64,000 nt of DNA from Guillardia theta CCMP2712 (GCF_000315625.1 NW_005434622.1:1-64000); one strand, 5' to 3'. Counted from the first letter of the stretch, positions 11,701-23,176 are shown. Translations and numbers: made by a program. Notes: generated by a model from the sequence alone, not told the origin.

Positions 11701-13185
11701 TCCTCCCAGCTTCAAGCTCATCACGACAGCTGGTTCTCCGATCTCCTTCAAAATTGATAATCCCACCCCTGCAGTAGTTTGTTTCAAAAGCTGTTGCTTC
11801 GATGGCCTGATTTGATCCCAGGTAAAGAAGAATTTTTGAATTTGCCTGGCACGAAATGTTCTGAACTCATCCAATTTTTCAATTCGAGAAACCAAGCTTG
11901 CTTCAACCCATTGCTCGTACATTCTGCTGGCAAATCGTTTGGTCATTACTTTAATCACATCCCTGCCAAGATGTCGTTTGTTTTGTATCTGCATTTCACG
12001 AAGGCGATTAGCAATTATAGCGAGAAACATTTTCAAGGAGAGTAGTGGGCCGACTAGCACCAGGGCAAGGAAGAAGAAGAAGACAAACCCCGAAGAGGTT
12101 TCAGAGACAGATCGCATGATGGATACCCAGCCTTCCAATGTCATCATTTGAGCAATCGATAGTAACGCATAGAGAACATTGTCAAAGTTAATTATGCCTG
12201 CATAAGGGCCTTGCGCTAACATCAGACATTGGTACCCTGTAGGGCATACCCTTGTACCCCACTGAACTGTGTCTGAACAACTGATTGGGGGGACATGGAT
12301 TTCTCCGCTGTTTACCCCATAGCAACTTTGCCTCAACACACCTTGAAAAACCTGTACTCCCACAATGGCAAAGATGAAGAAGATGAACGTGCAGAGGAAC
12401 AAGACTGTGTTCAAGGTTGGAACGACTTGTAGAAGGAAAGAGACCAGAAGTTTCAATTGCGGCACCTTATTGATAGCTCGCAGTGGCCTCAACATTCTGG
12501 AAGCTCTTAGAACCGCCATGCTCCTCAGCCAGCTTATGCTCAAGAAATCTTGCATCAAACCCAAGACAACAATTACAAGATCCATCCATCCCCATCCGTC
12601 AGACAGGAAACTTGTTGGGCCTAGAAGGAGTCCTTGAGCAACGATCTTGATGAGGCATTCAAACCCGAAACAGATGGAAAGAATTTGATTGATTGCTCTC
12701 AAAACATTTCGACGAGCAGAGATCGGACGATAGTCTGTTGTGTCATGGGGGTCGAAGCAAGCAAGTATGACTGCATTGATTAAGATCAGAATCAACATCA
12801 CTTGCTCTAGTCCATGCTGCAGAATGTAGATAGAGGCATATCGCAATGGATGTGAGATTGAGAAGAGAAAAAGCGACTTTCCTCGAAATCTAACAGGGTC
12901 TGGTGCCCAGGTACGGTGTACAGCTCCATCTTCATCTAACCTCTTCCTCCTTTTCTCATGCACCACTTGAGAAGCTTTTCGAAGGCCCAACTCTTGTTCT
13001 TTCAATTTGACGTGATGTTCAATCACTACATCTGCTATCAGTCCAGCATGGAATTTCTCAAGCTCGTTGGGAGATGGCAGTGTAGGGTTGACTTTGATCT
13101 CGCTCTTCCTTCTCTTCAGCTGATGTCGCACTTTAGAAATGTAATCGAAGTCATCTTGGACGTTGTCCCCTTCACCGCTCAACAT
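5730..13185 (-). CDS. Four-domain voltage-gated cation channel with an internal PDZ domain
   Basis: Pore-forming alpha subunit of the CaV/NaV/NALCN architecture, about 2,420 residues. Exons are 13185-7346, 7298-7276, 7232-6595, 6546-6359 and 6299-5730, with introns of 43-59 nt. Four 6TM repeats are visible, each with an Arg-rich S4 (for example LRVVRVFRLFRTLRTLRILR in repeat IV). Pore-loop motifs in order are TLEGW, TQTNW, SQDNW and TRDMW, so the selectivity ring reads E/T/D/D rather than EEEE. Between repeats I and II is a PDZ-like domain (about residues 470-540; GVGL at the carboxylate loop, EIMKGDSIIQI near its end). The II-III linker holds a Cys/His motif, CQGVVGRRTQCPNKLDCMEH. An IQ-like IQKKWKR follows repeat IV, and the tail is Ser-rich. 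The frame breaks by -1 at the A5 run 11691-11687 inside the PDZ domain. Plasma-membrane or flagellar location is inferred only. Confidence 0.88.
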
Positions 13186-13813
13186 CTTCCCCCTACAATC
13201 AGCTGAGGGAACTACTCGACGTCAGTAGAGTAGAAGCCATTAGCACAAGGATTCGGCAGACAGAGGTATAGAAATAGAGCTGACCTGCTGGCTGTCACAA
13301 GGTGCTTGGATGCCTGCGTCCTATCACTAACAAGATGCGAGCATCCCACCAGTCATCCAGTCAAATTTTTGATGCTCATGCGTCAAGTCCCTTCCTCGCT
13401 GCTACTAACTAGCAACGAACAAATTTTTCTGCCTTCGAGTAATTCTAGGTAAAATCTCTGAGGCAGGCCGTGTTGATTTAGATCAAGCGCGGCCCGCAGA
13501 CAGTTGATCACCGCATGACTGTTGTACTAAATAACCTCAGCATGACAGTCTTTATAACCTCACACTAGCAAGAGATATCGGATATGAACTTGCTTGAGTC
13601 TAGTTCAAAAATTCTTGCTAAGATATTCTCAGTGCCAAATGGAGTGTGCTTCATGAAGGAAAACGGCCGCTGGCACAGAAAAGTTTTGCTGACCCGCCGG
13701 CAAAGTTCAGTCTCCCTGCCTCTTGTCTCTCAGCATCGAAATATCTGGCAAATTGTTCTGTTTTCACGTTCTACTTTGATCTCAATTCATTCTCCTGGTA
13801 GTTCAAAACATTA
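13186..13813. other. Intergenic
   Basis: Upstream region of the channel gene (minus) and 3' flank of the propeller gene. Contains a small GC-rich imperfect palindrome around 13470-13510 (gatcaagcgcggcccgc...). Short reading frames on the plus strand are antisense shadows. Confidence 0.45.
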
Positions 13814-14983
13814 TCAAGTCGAGAGCGAATCCAGCCTGATGACCCCAACAAAGTTAGTCTCCAGCGATCCCAGGTACAGGTTGCCGTTTCGTATCACAAC
13901 ACTTGTGACCATCCTCATTCGCTGGCCGTCAGGATCTTGAAGCTCTCTGAGGATAGCGCCGTCCTCTAACGAAACCTCCACCAGGCAGGAATATGGAGAT
14001 TGCGCAGGGAGCATCCAGCTCGGCAAGAGCATAAGTGCGCTTCGGATTAACTGATCCATCACATCACTTGGTAGGGAAGAAATCAACCCCGCCAGCCTCG
14101 GCGCTGCAGTCGGAACAGCTACCCATGCCGTGTGTGCTTTTGGATCTATTGTGACTCCATCGATATATCCTGGAAATCTAGAAGCCAGCACTTCCCGCCT
14201 TCCCCTCTCAGGCCGTCTCAACCATATTTTAGTGAGACGCGCCGCAAACGTCTCAGCCACTAGCAAGTATGATTCATCAGGCGAAATTGTAAGCCCGTTT
14301 GCAAACCAAAGTCCTTCTGCTAGGACGTTTACGTGACCCGTTTGCGGATTATATTCCAACACTTTGCCTGCTGGTTTACCGCGGATACAATCCAAGATAG
14401 ATGCGCCCACTACATCAAACTCATCTTGACTTTTCCTTGTCCTCCATGGAAGAATATCGGTGGCAACCGTGAAATAAACTTTCTTTGAAATCGGTCCGAT
14501 AGCGATATCATCTGCCAGGGTGATGCCCTCTGAGTATACAAGCTCAACTGACGGTCTATTAACAAAGCTCTTGTCAAAATGCACCCGTAAAAGACCTTTG
14601 AGAGCACAAGCAATGAATAATGTATGATCAGAATGAAACTTGCCGCCTAGCAATCGGCCTGGACCCAGATATATAACTCGCTTGCTTCTTGCAGTCTGAC
14701 TATCACTGTCAAATTCTACCAGATACCCATCACCTTGTAACCCAAACATTCTTCCACCAGGAGAAAAAATAATAGTTTCCACTGAGTATGCAGAGGGACC
14801 TTGAAGCACATGGTTTCGAAGCAAGGTATTTGAACGATTTATGGGAGAAAACGTTGGATAATCGTTCCTTGCTAACTTTGCAGCAGGAAGCTGTTCGTTG
14901 TCTACTAGCCATGCAGCGAAAGAGAACAGAGCAACAAGAGCAGAAGCGCCTATCCATCTGCTGACCATTCCATTCATTTCCAA
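13814..14983 (-). CDS. Strictosidine-synthase-like / APMAP-type six-bladed propeller, membrane-anchored
   Basis: Single-exon frame of 389 residues. Residues about 10-28 form one hydrophobic segment (signal anchor). The rest has the SGL/strictosidine-synthase repeat pattern: GPGRLLGGKFHSD, LADDIAIGPISKKVYFTVAT, GKVLEYNPQTG, LWFANGLTISPDESYLLVAE and PGYIDGVTID. This matches the soluble esterase-like propeller of animal APMAP and plant SSL proteins, where a bound calcium ion and lactonase or arylesterase activity are typical. True strictosidine synthesis is most unlikely here. The protein probably faces the ER lumen. A dispersed-motif copy lies 44 nt upstream of the ATG on the same strand, with a GC-rich patch beyond it. 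Substrate unknown. Confidence 0.85.
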   Translation of the reverse strand: MEMNGMVSRWIGASALVALFSFAAWLVDNEQLPAAKLARNDYPTFSPINRSNTLLRNHVLQGPSAYSVETIIFSPGGRMFGLQGDGYLVEFDSDSQTARSKRVIYLGPGRLLGGKFHSDHTLFIACALKGLLRVHFDKSFVNRPSVELVYSEGITLADDIAIGPISKKVYFTVATDILPWRTRKSQDEFDVVGASILDCIRGKPAGKVLEYNPQTGHVNVLAEGLWFANGLTISPDESYLLVAETFAARLTKIWLRRPERGRREVLASRFPGYIDGVTIDPKAHTAWVAVPTAAPRLAGLISSLPSDVMDQLIRSALMLLPSWMLPAQSPYSCLVEVSLEDGAILRELQDPDGQRMRMVTSVVIRNGNLYLGSLETNFVGVIRLDSLST

Positions 14984-15771
14984 CCTACCATGCTCGCCTC
15001 GTCTACCTCCAAAGTCAAAGTGTATTCTTCACTCAAAGTTAAGTTAAAGATCAGTACGAGGACACTCAGGGCCTGAGACCGTACGGCAGCCCGCGGCCCG
15101 GCCTGGACCGTCCGGGAGGCTTGACCCTGACACTCCGAGGCTGTCGGTCGCACAGGCCAGACGGCGAGAAGAGAAAAACACAGCGCAAGAACCAAACTTG
15201 GGTTGAAACCTCAGGGAGGCCTTTAAATCATGACTATTTCAAGTTCAAGTTGCGTTGCCACTCCATCTCGAGTCTCGTGATTGTCCTCGTTGCTAGTTAT
15301 GATCTGACTCAGTGACTTTGAGCCACGTTGAAAGGAGATCGTGATCAGTCGACCGGGCCGGTCTGAGTATCCGGCCCGCCGCCGTTGAACTTGGAATCAC
15401 GGCGGCCGGGCTGCGGCGCGGCACATGGGTATGTCATGGCTGTTGATCGAGATGAGCGAGGACAGCGTCATGCCACCTTAGAAAGTTCGTTCAGGCAAAG
15501 GGAGACACTATATTGTTTCCTCACCCTTCCAGATTGTCGGATGTCAAACCCAACGTTCTGCGAAGAAGCGCGATATGCTTGCATTCTCTTTTCCTAGCAC
15601 GTCAGTGGAGTCAAATAATGTCCAGAGGATAAGAAATCCTGCAAAACAGCATTGTCTCACCGAAGTCGAAAGTCTAAACATGCACATTTAGATCGCGCCC
15701 CACCAATCGATACCTGCTTCAAACAAATCAGATTTTGTATTTTTGCTTGTCACTTTGCCTTGTAAGGTTTC
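14984..15771. other. Intergenic with GC-rich patches
   Basis: Holds the minus-strand dispersed motif (15028-15044), a GC-rich patch directly behind it (about 15065-15125), and a second GC-rich patch at about 15345-15425. No gene model found. Confidence 0.5.
15028..15044 (-). promoter_or_regulatory. Dispersed motif copy 3 (ACTTAACTTTGAGTGAA)
   Basis: One mismatch to the other copies. The preceding bases on the minus strand, CCTCGTACTGATC, match the flank of copy 1. It lies 44 nt upstream of the ATG of the propeller gene and points the same way. Confidence 0.55.
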
Positions 15772-16360
15772 CTAGTTGAGCCTAGTACAATAAATATTGC
15801 TTCTTCTTTTGACAAATCCACCAAAGTCCCCATCTGCGGCGGCAAACATTCCATCAGGGGGAAGCAACAGTCTTTTAGACAGCTGAAGATCACACTTCAA
15901 GCTCGGACATTCGCTCTTCGAGGGATCTTCCAGCATTCGGATGAGGTCTAGAGGTCTTGCTCGATTTCGCCTGCAATATGACATGGTCTCTGGGAAGAAC
16001 AAGCCGCGACCTGGAAAAATATTCACCTCTTCCCTCAGTTCTGGAAATTCTTGTTCTTGCACAGGATCTTTCTTCACAGCGCTTCTAAGTGTACGAGTCG
16101 ATTTTCCTTCCCCCGCCACAACAGTTTTTCTCCTTTTCGTAGAGCTCTCAGACTTGATTTCTCCTGTCTCCTTGCCTTCGTCTTTGCTCAAAGACGACAA
16201 CCCATGTAATTCGCTGGCTATCCCCAGGCTTATCAAGAGTTCTCGATTCTCCCGGATTCGCTGCAGACGCTGTTGGAAGGCGACAGTAAGCAAACAAGAA
16301 GCAATGTGCTTTGATGGGGCAGATGCAAGTGCAACATACCTTTTCTTCATAGGCAGACAT
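15772..16360 (-). CDS. Small basic protein with WDR76/CMR1-like N-terminus (2 exons)
   Basis: Exon 1 (16360-16340) encodes only seven residues. A 70-nt GTATGT...CAG intron (16339-16270) follows, then exon 2 to the stop at 15772, giving 172 residues. The N-terminal YEEKRLQRIRENRELLISLG resembles the Arg/Asn-rich start of WDR76/CMR1-type DNA-binding proteins, but no WD40 repeats follow. The middle is Lys/Arg-rich (STKRRKTVVAGEGKSTRTLR), suggesting a nuclear location. The C-terminal part has SYCRRNRARPLDLIR. It is divergent from MYG1, sharing a 517-bp upstream region. Family assignment is weak. The two-exon model is well supported by phase and splice sites. Confidence 0.65.
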
Positions 16361-16877
16361 GGCTCCTGCCAGGGATCGCCAGAGAGAGCAGGATAGGTCG
16401 ACAGTGACAGGGGAGGACTGGAAACCTGACTGGAAACCTTGTCCGCTGGCGGTTACATTGCAGCCGTTACCGGCCAGACTGCTTCCACGATCCGCTTGTC
16501 GATGGACACGAGCGGGATGGAGGTTCCACCTGCCAAGTTACAGTGCTATGCGCGTGTCTTGAGGGCCATGCGCGTGTCTTGAGGGCCATGCGCGAGTAGA
16601 GAGGAGAGGCTGAGATTTTGATGCTGATGGCAACCTTAAGATTGATCTGACCCTCCTTGACAGATTCTTGCCTCCAGGCTCATCGGGTTACAAGGTGAAG
16701 CCCATAGCAGTCTTTGTCTTGCATGAACGTTTCATCTCAGTTGTAGCCGCCTGCAACTGCTTTTTGCCTCCCATCACTACCAGGAACCTACTACGGTCAT
16801 TCAATCCGTTGATCCTGGCGAGAGTGTGAACTTGGACTCTCAGTTTACGCGGAGGTTGCTCCATCCAACAAGTTCGC
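16361..16877. other. Shared divergent upstream region
   Basis: Lies between two divergent starts (16360 minus, 16878 plus). Contains a 20-bp tandem repeat, atgcgcgtgtcttgagggcc, at 16548-16567 and 16568-16587 plus a partial third unit. No gene found. Confidence 0.6.
16548..16594. repeat. 20-bp tandem repeat, 2.3 copies
   Basis: Unit atgcgcgtgtcttgagggcc occurs twice exactly and then starts a third time. It sits in the divergent intergenic region upstream of MYG1. Confidence 0.85.
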
Positions 16878-18812
16878 ATGACTCAATCTGGATCAGACGC
16901 CAAGGTGATTTACTTATCTAGTCAAATTCCTTCACTTACACAACATCCTTTCAATTTCTTTTGTTACTGCTGTTGAGCAGCGAGCTCGCAGCATGGTGTT
17001 TCGTTATCTTGTTGAATAATGCTCTGACTGCAAGCTCAGAAGCGCATTGGAACTCATGACGGAGCATTTCATTGCGACGAGGTTTTGGCGTGAGAAATTT
17101 TTTGAAGTCCGATCACTTTAAAGTACTAATATGATGATCGAGATGTTGGATGCTGCATCAAACCAAACAGTTCGCCGACGCTGAAATCGTGAGAACTCGT
17201 GAGGTCGGATCACCGGGTGTGACGGTATGAGGAATGATGAAGTGCAGGAAAACAAACTCTCAGAGATGGACATTGTCGTCGACGTTGGAGCTGTCTTTGA
17301 CCCTTCAACGCATCGTTACGATCATCACCAGTACGTAGAGATCGCGCGTGCTTTGTTCTTCAGACTGATGAAACTTCTGCAGGAAATCATTTACTGATAC
17401 TTTCGATGAGAAGCATGTTGTTACAAAGCTTTCGTCTGCAGGTTATCCTCTGTCTTCTTACAGGAACTGAAAGCTGAAGAAATGCTTTAGGACTCATCTA
17501 CAAATACTTCGGGCAAGAGGTTCCCTTAGTCTTGTTTGTTCAAGCCTGTTGATTGAAACCATAAATATATCAGATTCTTCAGAATATCGTGAAGAGCGTT
17601 GATGTCAATTACGAGAAGCTTTATCATTTGGTCTACGATAATTTCATGTCTTGTGCTGAGTTTTTGCTCTACAGCTCAATTAAGACTTTTGGCAGTGAGG
17701 AGATCGATGCGGTGGATAATGGGGTCCAATGTTATGCTGCAGATGCTGTTCCCAAGTATAAGGTGAAAGAAAACTGCTTCTTTCTCCCATGTGATTAGAT
17801 TGATTATTCCAGGTCTCTACCATGCTCGGTCAACGCGTTGCTCGGTTGAACCCAGTTAGCAGAGATGTATGGCAATCCAAGCTCTCTTGTAACGTGTTCT
17901 CAGAGCTGGAATGATCAGAGCAAGAAACCAGACGAACAATTTCAGAAGGTTTTCTTTTGTTTTGCGTCTGCTCTCTTTTGAATTCGGCGTAGGCAATGCA
18001 AATTGTTGGTGACGAGATGGAATCCAGTATTTAGTAGGATAGCACCAACGGCCCCGAAACTGAAGACATTTCGCAGTCGTCAACTACTACGCCAAAGCAT
18101 TTCTGCCAGCACGATCAATTGTCTACGAAGCAATATCTTCACGCTTAGATGTGACTTGTAATTGGATTGCCACTGCTGTCAATCGTGACGTGGCCGTTTT
18201 TTCGATGATGACAGGATCATCCAAGTGGAAAGATTATTGTTCTTAAAACGGTTTGCGCTGTGATTGGAAGAATGTATTCTAATACTTTGGACAGGCCTGC
18301 CCTTGGAAGGATCATCTTTTTGAGATTGAGAAGGAGCTCCAGGTTTCCATGTATACACTTGTTCACATCAAAGTCATGTGCGTGTTAGGCCAATGTGCTG
18401 TATGCAGTGTATGAGGACCAAGGAGGGTCATGGCGAGTCCAGGTATGAGAACGACTGGACGGTACCCCAGTGATAGTCACGCAAGGCCGTACCTGAGCGA
18501 CCTGAATCGTTCCATTGCCGCAAGGCGTTGCCGGAAGCCTGGCGCGGAGTAATTACTTGACACGGCCAAGATCTGTCGCTAACGAATATGTAGATTCGAG
18601 ACCAGGCCTTGAGTGATCTTACCGGAGTAGAAAAACGTTGTTTCAAGGGCTTGATTTGACACATTTCAGGTACAAGGTTGCATCTTCGTGCACGCGACAG
18701 GCTTCATAGGAGGAGCACAGACGCGGTGAGGCGCGTGATGAATATTTACGTATGCTGAGAATGCTGCAGAGAGGGTGCGATGAAGCTGGCAGAAATGGCG
18801 TTGGATATGTAA
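16878..18812 (+). CDS. MYG1: MYG1/UPF0160 family 3'-5' exonuclease-like protein (19 exons)
   Basis: Splicing 19 exons by GT-AG rules gives exactly 969 nt (322 residues) with unbroken family motifs: GTHDGAFHCDEVLAC, DIVVDVG, HRYDHHQ, KLSSAGLIYKYFG, NFIEEIDAVDNGV, RLNPSWN, ACPWKDHLF, EAWRGIRDQALS and GCIFVHATGFIGG. Human MYG1 is an RNA exonuclease acting in nucleolus and mitochondria. The DHH-like metal ligands (GTHDG, DVG, DHH) are present, so an active enzyme is likely. Exons are 16878-16904, 17040-17089, 17143-17203, 17248-17330, 17383-17441, 17491-17519, 17583-17647, 17696-17762, 17813-17854, 17904-17948, 17993-18026, 18077-18150, 18215-18250, 18295-18342, 18389-18442, 18486-18548, 18594-18626, 18670-18725 and 18770-18812. 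All introns except the first (135 nt) and the sixth (63 nt) or twelfth (64 nt) are 43-53 nt. The short N-terminal exon is the least certain. No obvious mitochondrial presequence is seen. Confidence 0.95.
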
Positions 18813-18858
18813 GGATTCAAAGCATAAATCATTTGTTGCCAGTTTGTGAAAAATACAA

Positions 18859-19356
18859 TTAGACAGACTCCTCCATCCTCTGTAGTGTCTTCAACCTTCG
18901 CTCCTCACGGAGCCTTTCTGTCGTCGCGTTCATCTGAACATCAACACGTCAGAAGAAGATGATTCATCTCACGCCTCACCCTCGGCTCAAAGCACATGTT
19001 GGACCGCATCCATGAATACAAAGTCACCGAGATTGCCAGCAGGAAGAGAAACAGGCCGAGGCTAGTTGGAACGGCTCCAGCACTAATGGGGCTGTACTGT
19101 TGGATCATCAACAGCACCTTCTCGTTGATGGTTCCGTCGACGTGCAGGAATTGCTCCTTGTACTCTTTTTGTTTGATTGGGTCTCCGCCGTCTTGGTACG
19201 GGTCTTTCTCCGTGCTCAGTGCCTGGATTCACACCTTAGCATGACACATGAAAATGCTTCCAACGGCTGCTCTACCTGCGACCTTCCGTTTTGAACGGCT
19301 TGTACAATGCTGCTGGGAGCACGCGGCTGAGTTGCTGAACAAGTGGTGGCCAGCAT
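18859..19356 (-). CDS. Small single-pass membrane protein, unassigned (3 exons)
   Basis: Exons 19356-19276, 19222-18980 and 18933-18859 (introns 53 and 46 nt, both phase 0) give 132 residues. An N-terminal Ala/Thr/Gln-rich part could be a targeting peptide. The centre is acidic and polar (EKDPYQDGGDPIKQKEYKEQ), followed by a single hydrophobic helix, LGLFLFLLAISVTLYSWM, and a charged C-terminal helix (TERLREERRLKTLQRMEES). The layout suits a small ER, mitochondrial or thylakoid membrane protein. Its stop is 46 bp from the stop of MYG1, so the two genes converge tightly. No family recognised. Confidence 0.8.
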
Positions 19357-19865
19357 GGCAAGGAGGAACCTAGGAAAAAGGCAAATGATTGCAAGGCAAG
19401 AGAGGCTAATCACTAGAGAACAACAGAAGCTAATCACTGCATGTGTGGTAGCAAGATAAACTATCTGCTTGCACTACTTTCATCCCCTTACTGCATGGCG
19501 TCGTCGTTGCCCGTGCTACTCACCATGTCGAACGGTGCTGGAACTGCATCATACCCGCCGCACTCTCCTGCTCTAAATTGGGGGGGAAAAAAAGGTCACC
19601 TTTTTTTTTCGCTGTGAGGACCGAAAAGGGTTCTCAAGTTTAACGATGGCGAGAGAGACAGAGGGGGGAGGAGGCGGAAGAGTGAAGGCGACTCGATGTA
19701 TGAATAGATTTGTAATGTATAGAACTCATGCAAACTCGTTCTCCACCCCCACAGTGCATTCAACAGCGCAACATCTCTGGTCATTCTCATCGTTGCAAAT
19801 TCACAAAGTCTCTGACATCTGCCACACCACAAGAATTGAAGAGCAAAGATGAGCCAGAATTTTAC
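19357..19865. other. Intergenic
   Basis: Upstream region of the 18859-19356 gene and 3' flank of the CPT2-like gene. A homopolymer-rich stretch (ggggggaaaaaaa and a T9 run) lies at 19580-19610. Short frames here are not supported. Confidence 0.45.
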
Positions 19866-22515
19866 TCATTCAAAAGTTTCTTGAATTTTGAAGAAAGCTT
19901 CCTAAGAGGATGTCAAGGATGGTTTGAAAGACTCGATGCAAAGGGACCTCAAGAGATTTGGCGAATAGGTCGGAATCGGTTTCCTAGTGTTGTTGACAGA
20001 ACATCAAACTTCGACATAGAATTCTTCAACTGACCTTTGAGTCTCTCCATGAAGTAAGATTCAATAGTACTTGATCGTCATGGATTAGATAGCCGACCCC
20101 TGAAGAATCTTTAAGGCGATCCTTGGTAAACAAGAGGTTCTCACCATATCCATGTTCAGAAACAGGGCCAAATGCGAAGATTGAATTCCAAGTTGTTGAG
20201 ACGTTGCTAAGAAACGACATGGTTACTGGACATCGACGCCTTGCTGTGCGCCTACCTTGTTGATATCAGCCAAGTACTCGAATATCCAAATACTTGATGC
20301 TGAAAGGCAGCAGGGATGGCAGCAGGGATCTTCGCCTCTAACAGCTTGTTGTCCACAGGAAGAACCCCATGGGCCACTTTGTTGAGAGCCATCAGATGCC
20401 TGTCAACCCCTTGGCCTTGTACCTGCTCTCTCAGTCAAGGACCATGACGGCAACCAGGCAGCACACCGCCAGGCGAGACAAGTCATTCTGCCGCTTGACA
20501 GCATTCTTGAAGAGTTCTGTCTGTTGATTTCTAGTGAAGGGTTGATATCCCGGGGAGACATTTCTTTTGTCTTGGTTCATTGCTCGTACCATCTGGCTGC
20601 CTTCATCGTGACATGAACGTATAACCTACACATCACAGAGCAGTCAAGTACAGCAGAACCAAGATAATCAACCTCAGTCCTTCCATGAAAATACCCTTTG
20701 GTGGAGCATGATTCATATCTGAAAGTCACAGTGAGTCCATGCCTGCCTCCTCGTCCCTTACGTTGGTACTGCTCTGCCGTGTAGGCGATGATAAGCTATC
20801 TGTATTGCCATCTGCACCACTCCATCGGGGCTCAGCCCCCACAATTTGAATTTCTCTTTGCCAAAGGACGAGAAACGCAGCATGTGGGTGTGAGTGTTGA
20901 GAGTCAGAGCCTCGGCTCTCTTGCGAGCTTCTCTCATCCGACTGCAAATGAAGGAACAAGTCACTCTAATCTCACCCCTCAAACCTCAAATCCAGAAATC
21001 AAATTTGAAATGCTTACTTCTCCATGGCGCTGTCAATCTCAAATTGCAGCGCTACTGGGCAGCTTGGATCAACACAATTGGTTTCTGAAAATCTTGGAAG
21101 AGGAGCAGGGGCCCCCAACGCCTGATTCCCTTGCATGTTGTCCCAAACTTCAGAGAGCCAGCGATTCCAGACTACTCCATCGGAGAATGAGTGCTCAAAA
21201 TTAACTCCAAGGGCTCCTGTTGAATCGGATATAATCTAGAACGTTTCGTTATGTCTTGCAAGTGATATTTGCATCACCGGCAAACCTGAAGCTTGTCAAA
21301 CCATCTGTTGGAAATCGAATTCATTTGTCCATGAAGGATATCTTGAGCTCGTTCTGTGTAACCCTGGTGTGGTCCATGATCAAGGCAAACAACAAAAAGT
21401 GCAGAGTCGATCGTTCGCAGCGACTCCTGATTGATGGCCGAGCAAGTTTCCAGCTGTTTTCGAGTGTTGGCCCATGCATCGCGATCCTCCCACGTAAATA
21501 TTCCAACACCAACTTCATTTCCCTTCGCTGGCGGGACTGTATCGAGGACATGTTGTATTTGTTGCTCAAGCGCCTCACAGGACAGAATCTCAGACCTGTC
21601 GGCAGAGAGAACCTGGTGTAGCGATCAACCTTTCAAACATAAGTGTGATTCGATGCACCTGCACTTGAAAGAATTTGTTTCCTCGAATCAAAACAACATG
21701 ACGAGAATGCGCGTTCGTCTTGAGGATGTCCCTACCGATGTGTGGAATTCGTGCTGTTCCAAGTAGTCTGGTTCACACGAAGACTTCAGAGACGTCGCAA
21801 GAAGCTCAACAGAGCTGACCTCGAGAAGAAACTCATGCAGCTAGGGCTCTTTTCTGGCTCAAGATGCCCTCGAAGAACTTTCTCTTGCCATCTGAAACTA
21901 AGAGATATGAATTTCGATAGCCGACTGGCCTGAGATTTCGGTTTCCCGCAATCTTCATCATGTTTCAAGTTGTATGCTGGGTTCACATGAACTGGTATGG
22001 GGCATCTGAGGTTGAGGTACATGTCGTCCCAATACCTTTCCTGAAAGTGCTTGATAAGAAGAAGAAAGCATAAGTACTCTTAGCATCACCACATAGCTGT
22101 ACGGGTATCCTTCGTGCTCAAGAGATTGTAACAGCAACGACTGCAATGTTGAACCTTCTTCTTCTTCAAATTTTCTGACGATTTCACTATACTTCTGAAA
22201 TTCACTTGGCTCCATCAGCGGTATCAAGCTTTGGGGAAATCAGACAGCCAGTTTCAAGCAGGTGGTCAGGTCAAACCTTTGGAGATATCGTTGAACAGTA
22301 GACTTAAGGTCTGGAACAGGTAGCTTGGGAAGTTGTAAATGATTGTGCGAGTACAAATGAGAGAAGTCGTAGAGCTTGGAGTCCCCGGTTGAAGAAAAGC
22401 ATCGTGATCTTGCCAACCTTTTCGATACTTGAATGGCAAATCTTGCAAAATCAAGTCAACCATCGATACCCAATGCAGCATGACTGACTATGGAACTATG
22501 CCGCATGACTGACAT
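19866..22515 (-). CDS. Carnitine O-acyltransferase, CPT2-like, mitochondrial
   Basis: Transfers long-chain acyl groups between carnitine and CoA for beta-oxidation. The conceptual splice begins with a short exon (22515-22470) joined over a 42-nt intron to an Arg/Ser-rich presequence (KRLARSRCFSST), typical of mitochondrial import. Then come LPKLPVPDLKSTVQRYLQ (N-terminal carnitine-acyltransferase signature), RYWDDMYL, LGTARIPHIGRD, the catalytic block GVNFEHSFSDG (His codon at 21193-21191), YESCSTKGYFHGRTE, QGVDRHLMALNKVAHG, WLISTSNVSTTW and FGPVSEHGYGVGYLIHDD, and the C-terminal helix ending at 19866. The RTE and STS substrate motifs are kept, so the enzyme looks functional. About 14 short introns follow GT-AG. 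EHSFSDG in place of the usual EHSWGDG or EHSWADG is a mild variation. Length is near the usual 620-650 residues. Confidence 0.93.
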
Positions 22516-23176
22516 TGAGTTCTTTTTGGACTTAACGCGAAACGTTCTCCCATTCATGTGACATTGGTATCAAATAGAATGTGTTCCTACCATATATCCT
22601 CCAAATAACTACTTGAGGTTAACAAGCATTATCATTCCATCTTTCGTCCTTCTTTCCTCCCCTCTGCCTCAAGCGTACATCCCCTCCCCTCCCCTCTGCT
22701 TCAAGCGTACCTCGCCTCTCCTCCCCTCTGCTTCAAGCGTACATCCCCTCCCCTCCCCTCTGCTTCAAGCGTACCTCGCATCTCCTCCCCTCTGCTTCAA
22801 GCGCCTCTCCTCCCCTCTGCTTCAAGCGCCTCTCCTCCCCTCTGCTTCAAGCGTACCTCTGGGCTTCTTTGATCCGCAGCATGATCCCAGCGGCAGCTCG
22901 TCGCACAAAGTCGTTATTAGTGCATAACCGATGACGGGCCGGCGCAGGGAGTTCAGTCGGGAGTAACGGTCGGACTCGACTCACCGGGCCGGCGGCGAGT
23001 ACTGAACGGTCAGTGATCGGATGCCGCACTGCCAGCAGCATTGCAGTGTACAAGAAAACTTTACTTCATAATTCAGTGAATATGTGACTCTGTGAAGCCG
23101 AGAAAACGGCATCAGAACTCGAGATCCGAGTCCCATAGTCCTTGCAGACTATTCTTGCGATTTCTGTCAGAACATG
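22516..23176. other. Intergenic with minisatellite and GC-rich patch
   Basis: Upstream region of the CPT2-like gene. It contains the CT-rich minisatellite (22671-22857) and a GC-rich patch with CCGG-type words at about 22930-23015. No gene seen. Confidence 0.55.
22671..22857. repeat. Minisatellite, unit about 23-37 bp (cctctgcttcaagcg)
   Basis: At least six units share the core cccctctgcttcaagcg, with spacers gtacatcccctcc, gtacctcgcctctcctc and ctctcctc. Unit length varies by deletion, indicating recent expansion and loss. Confidence 0.85.

Noticed and set aside
13470-13510. Possible palindromic operator-like site
   Set aside because: The GC-rich palindrome is short and imperfect, and there is no independent evidence of function.
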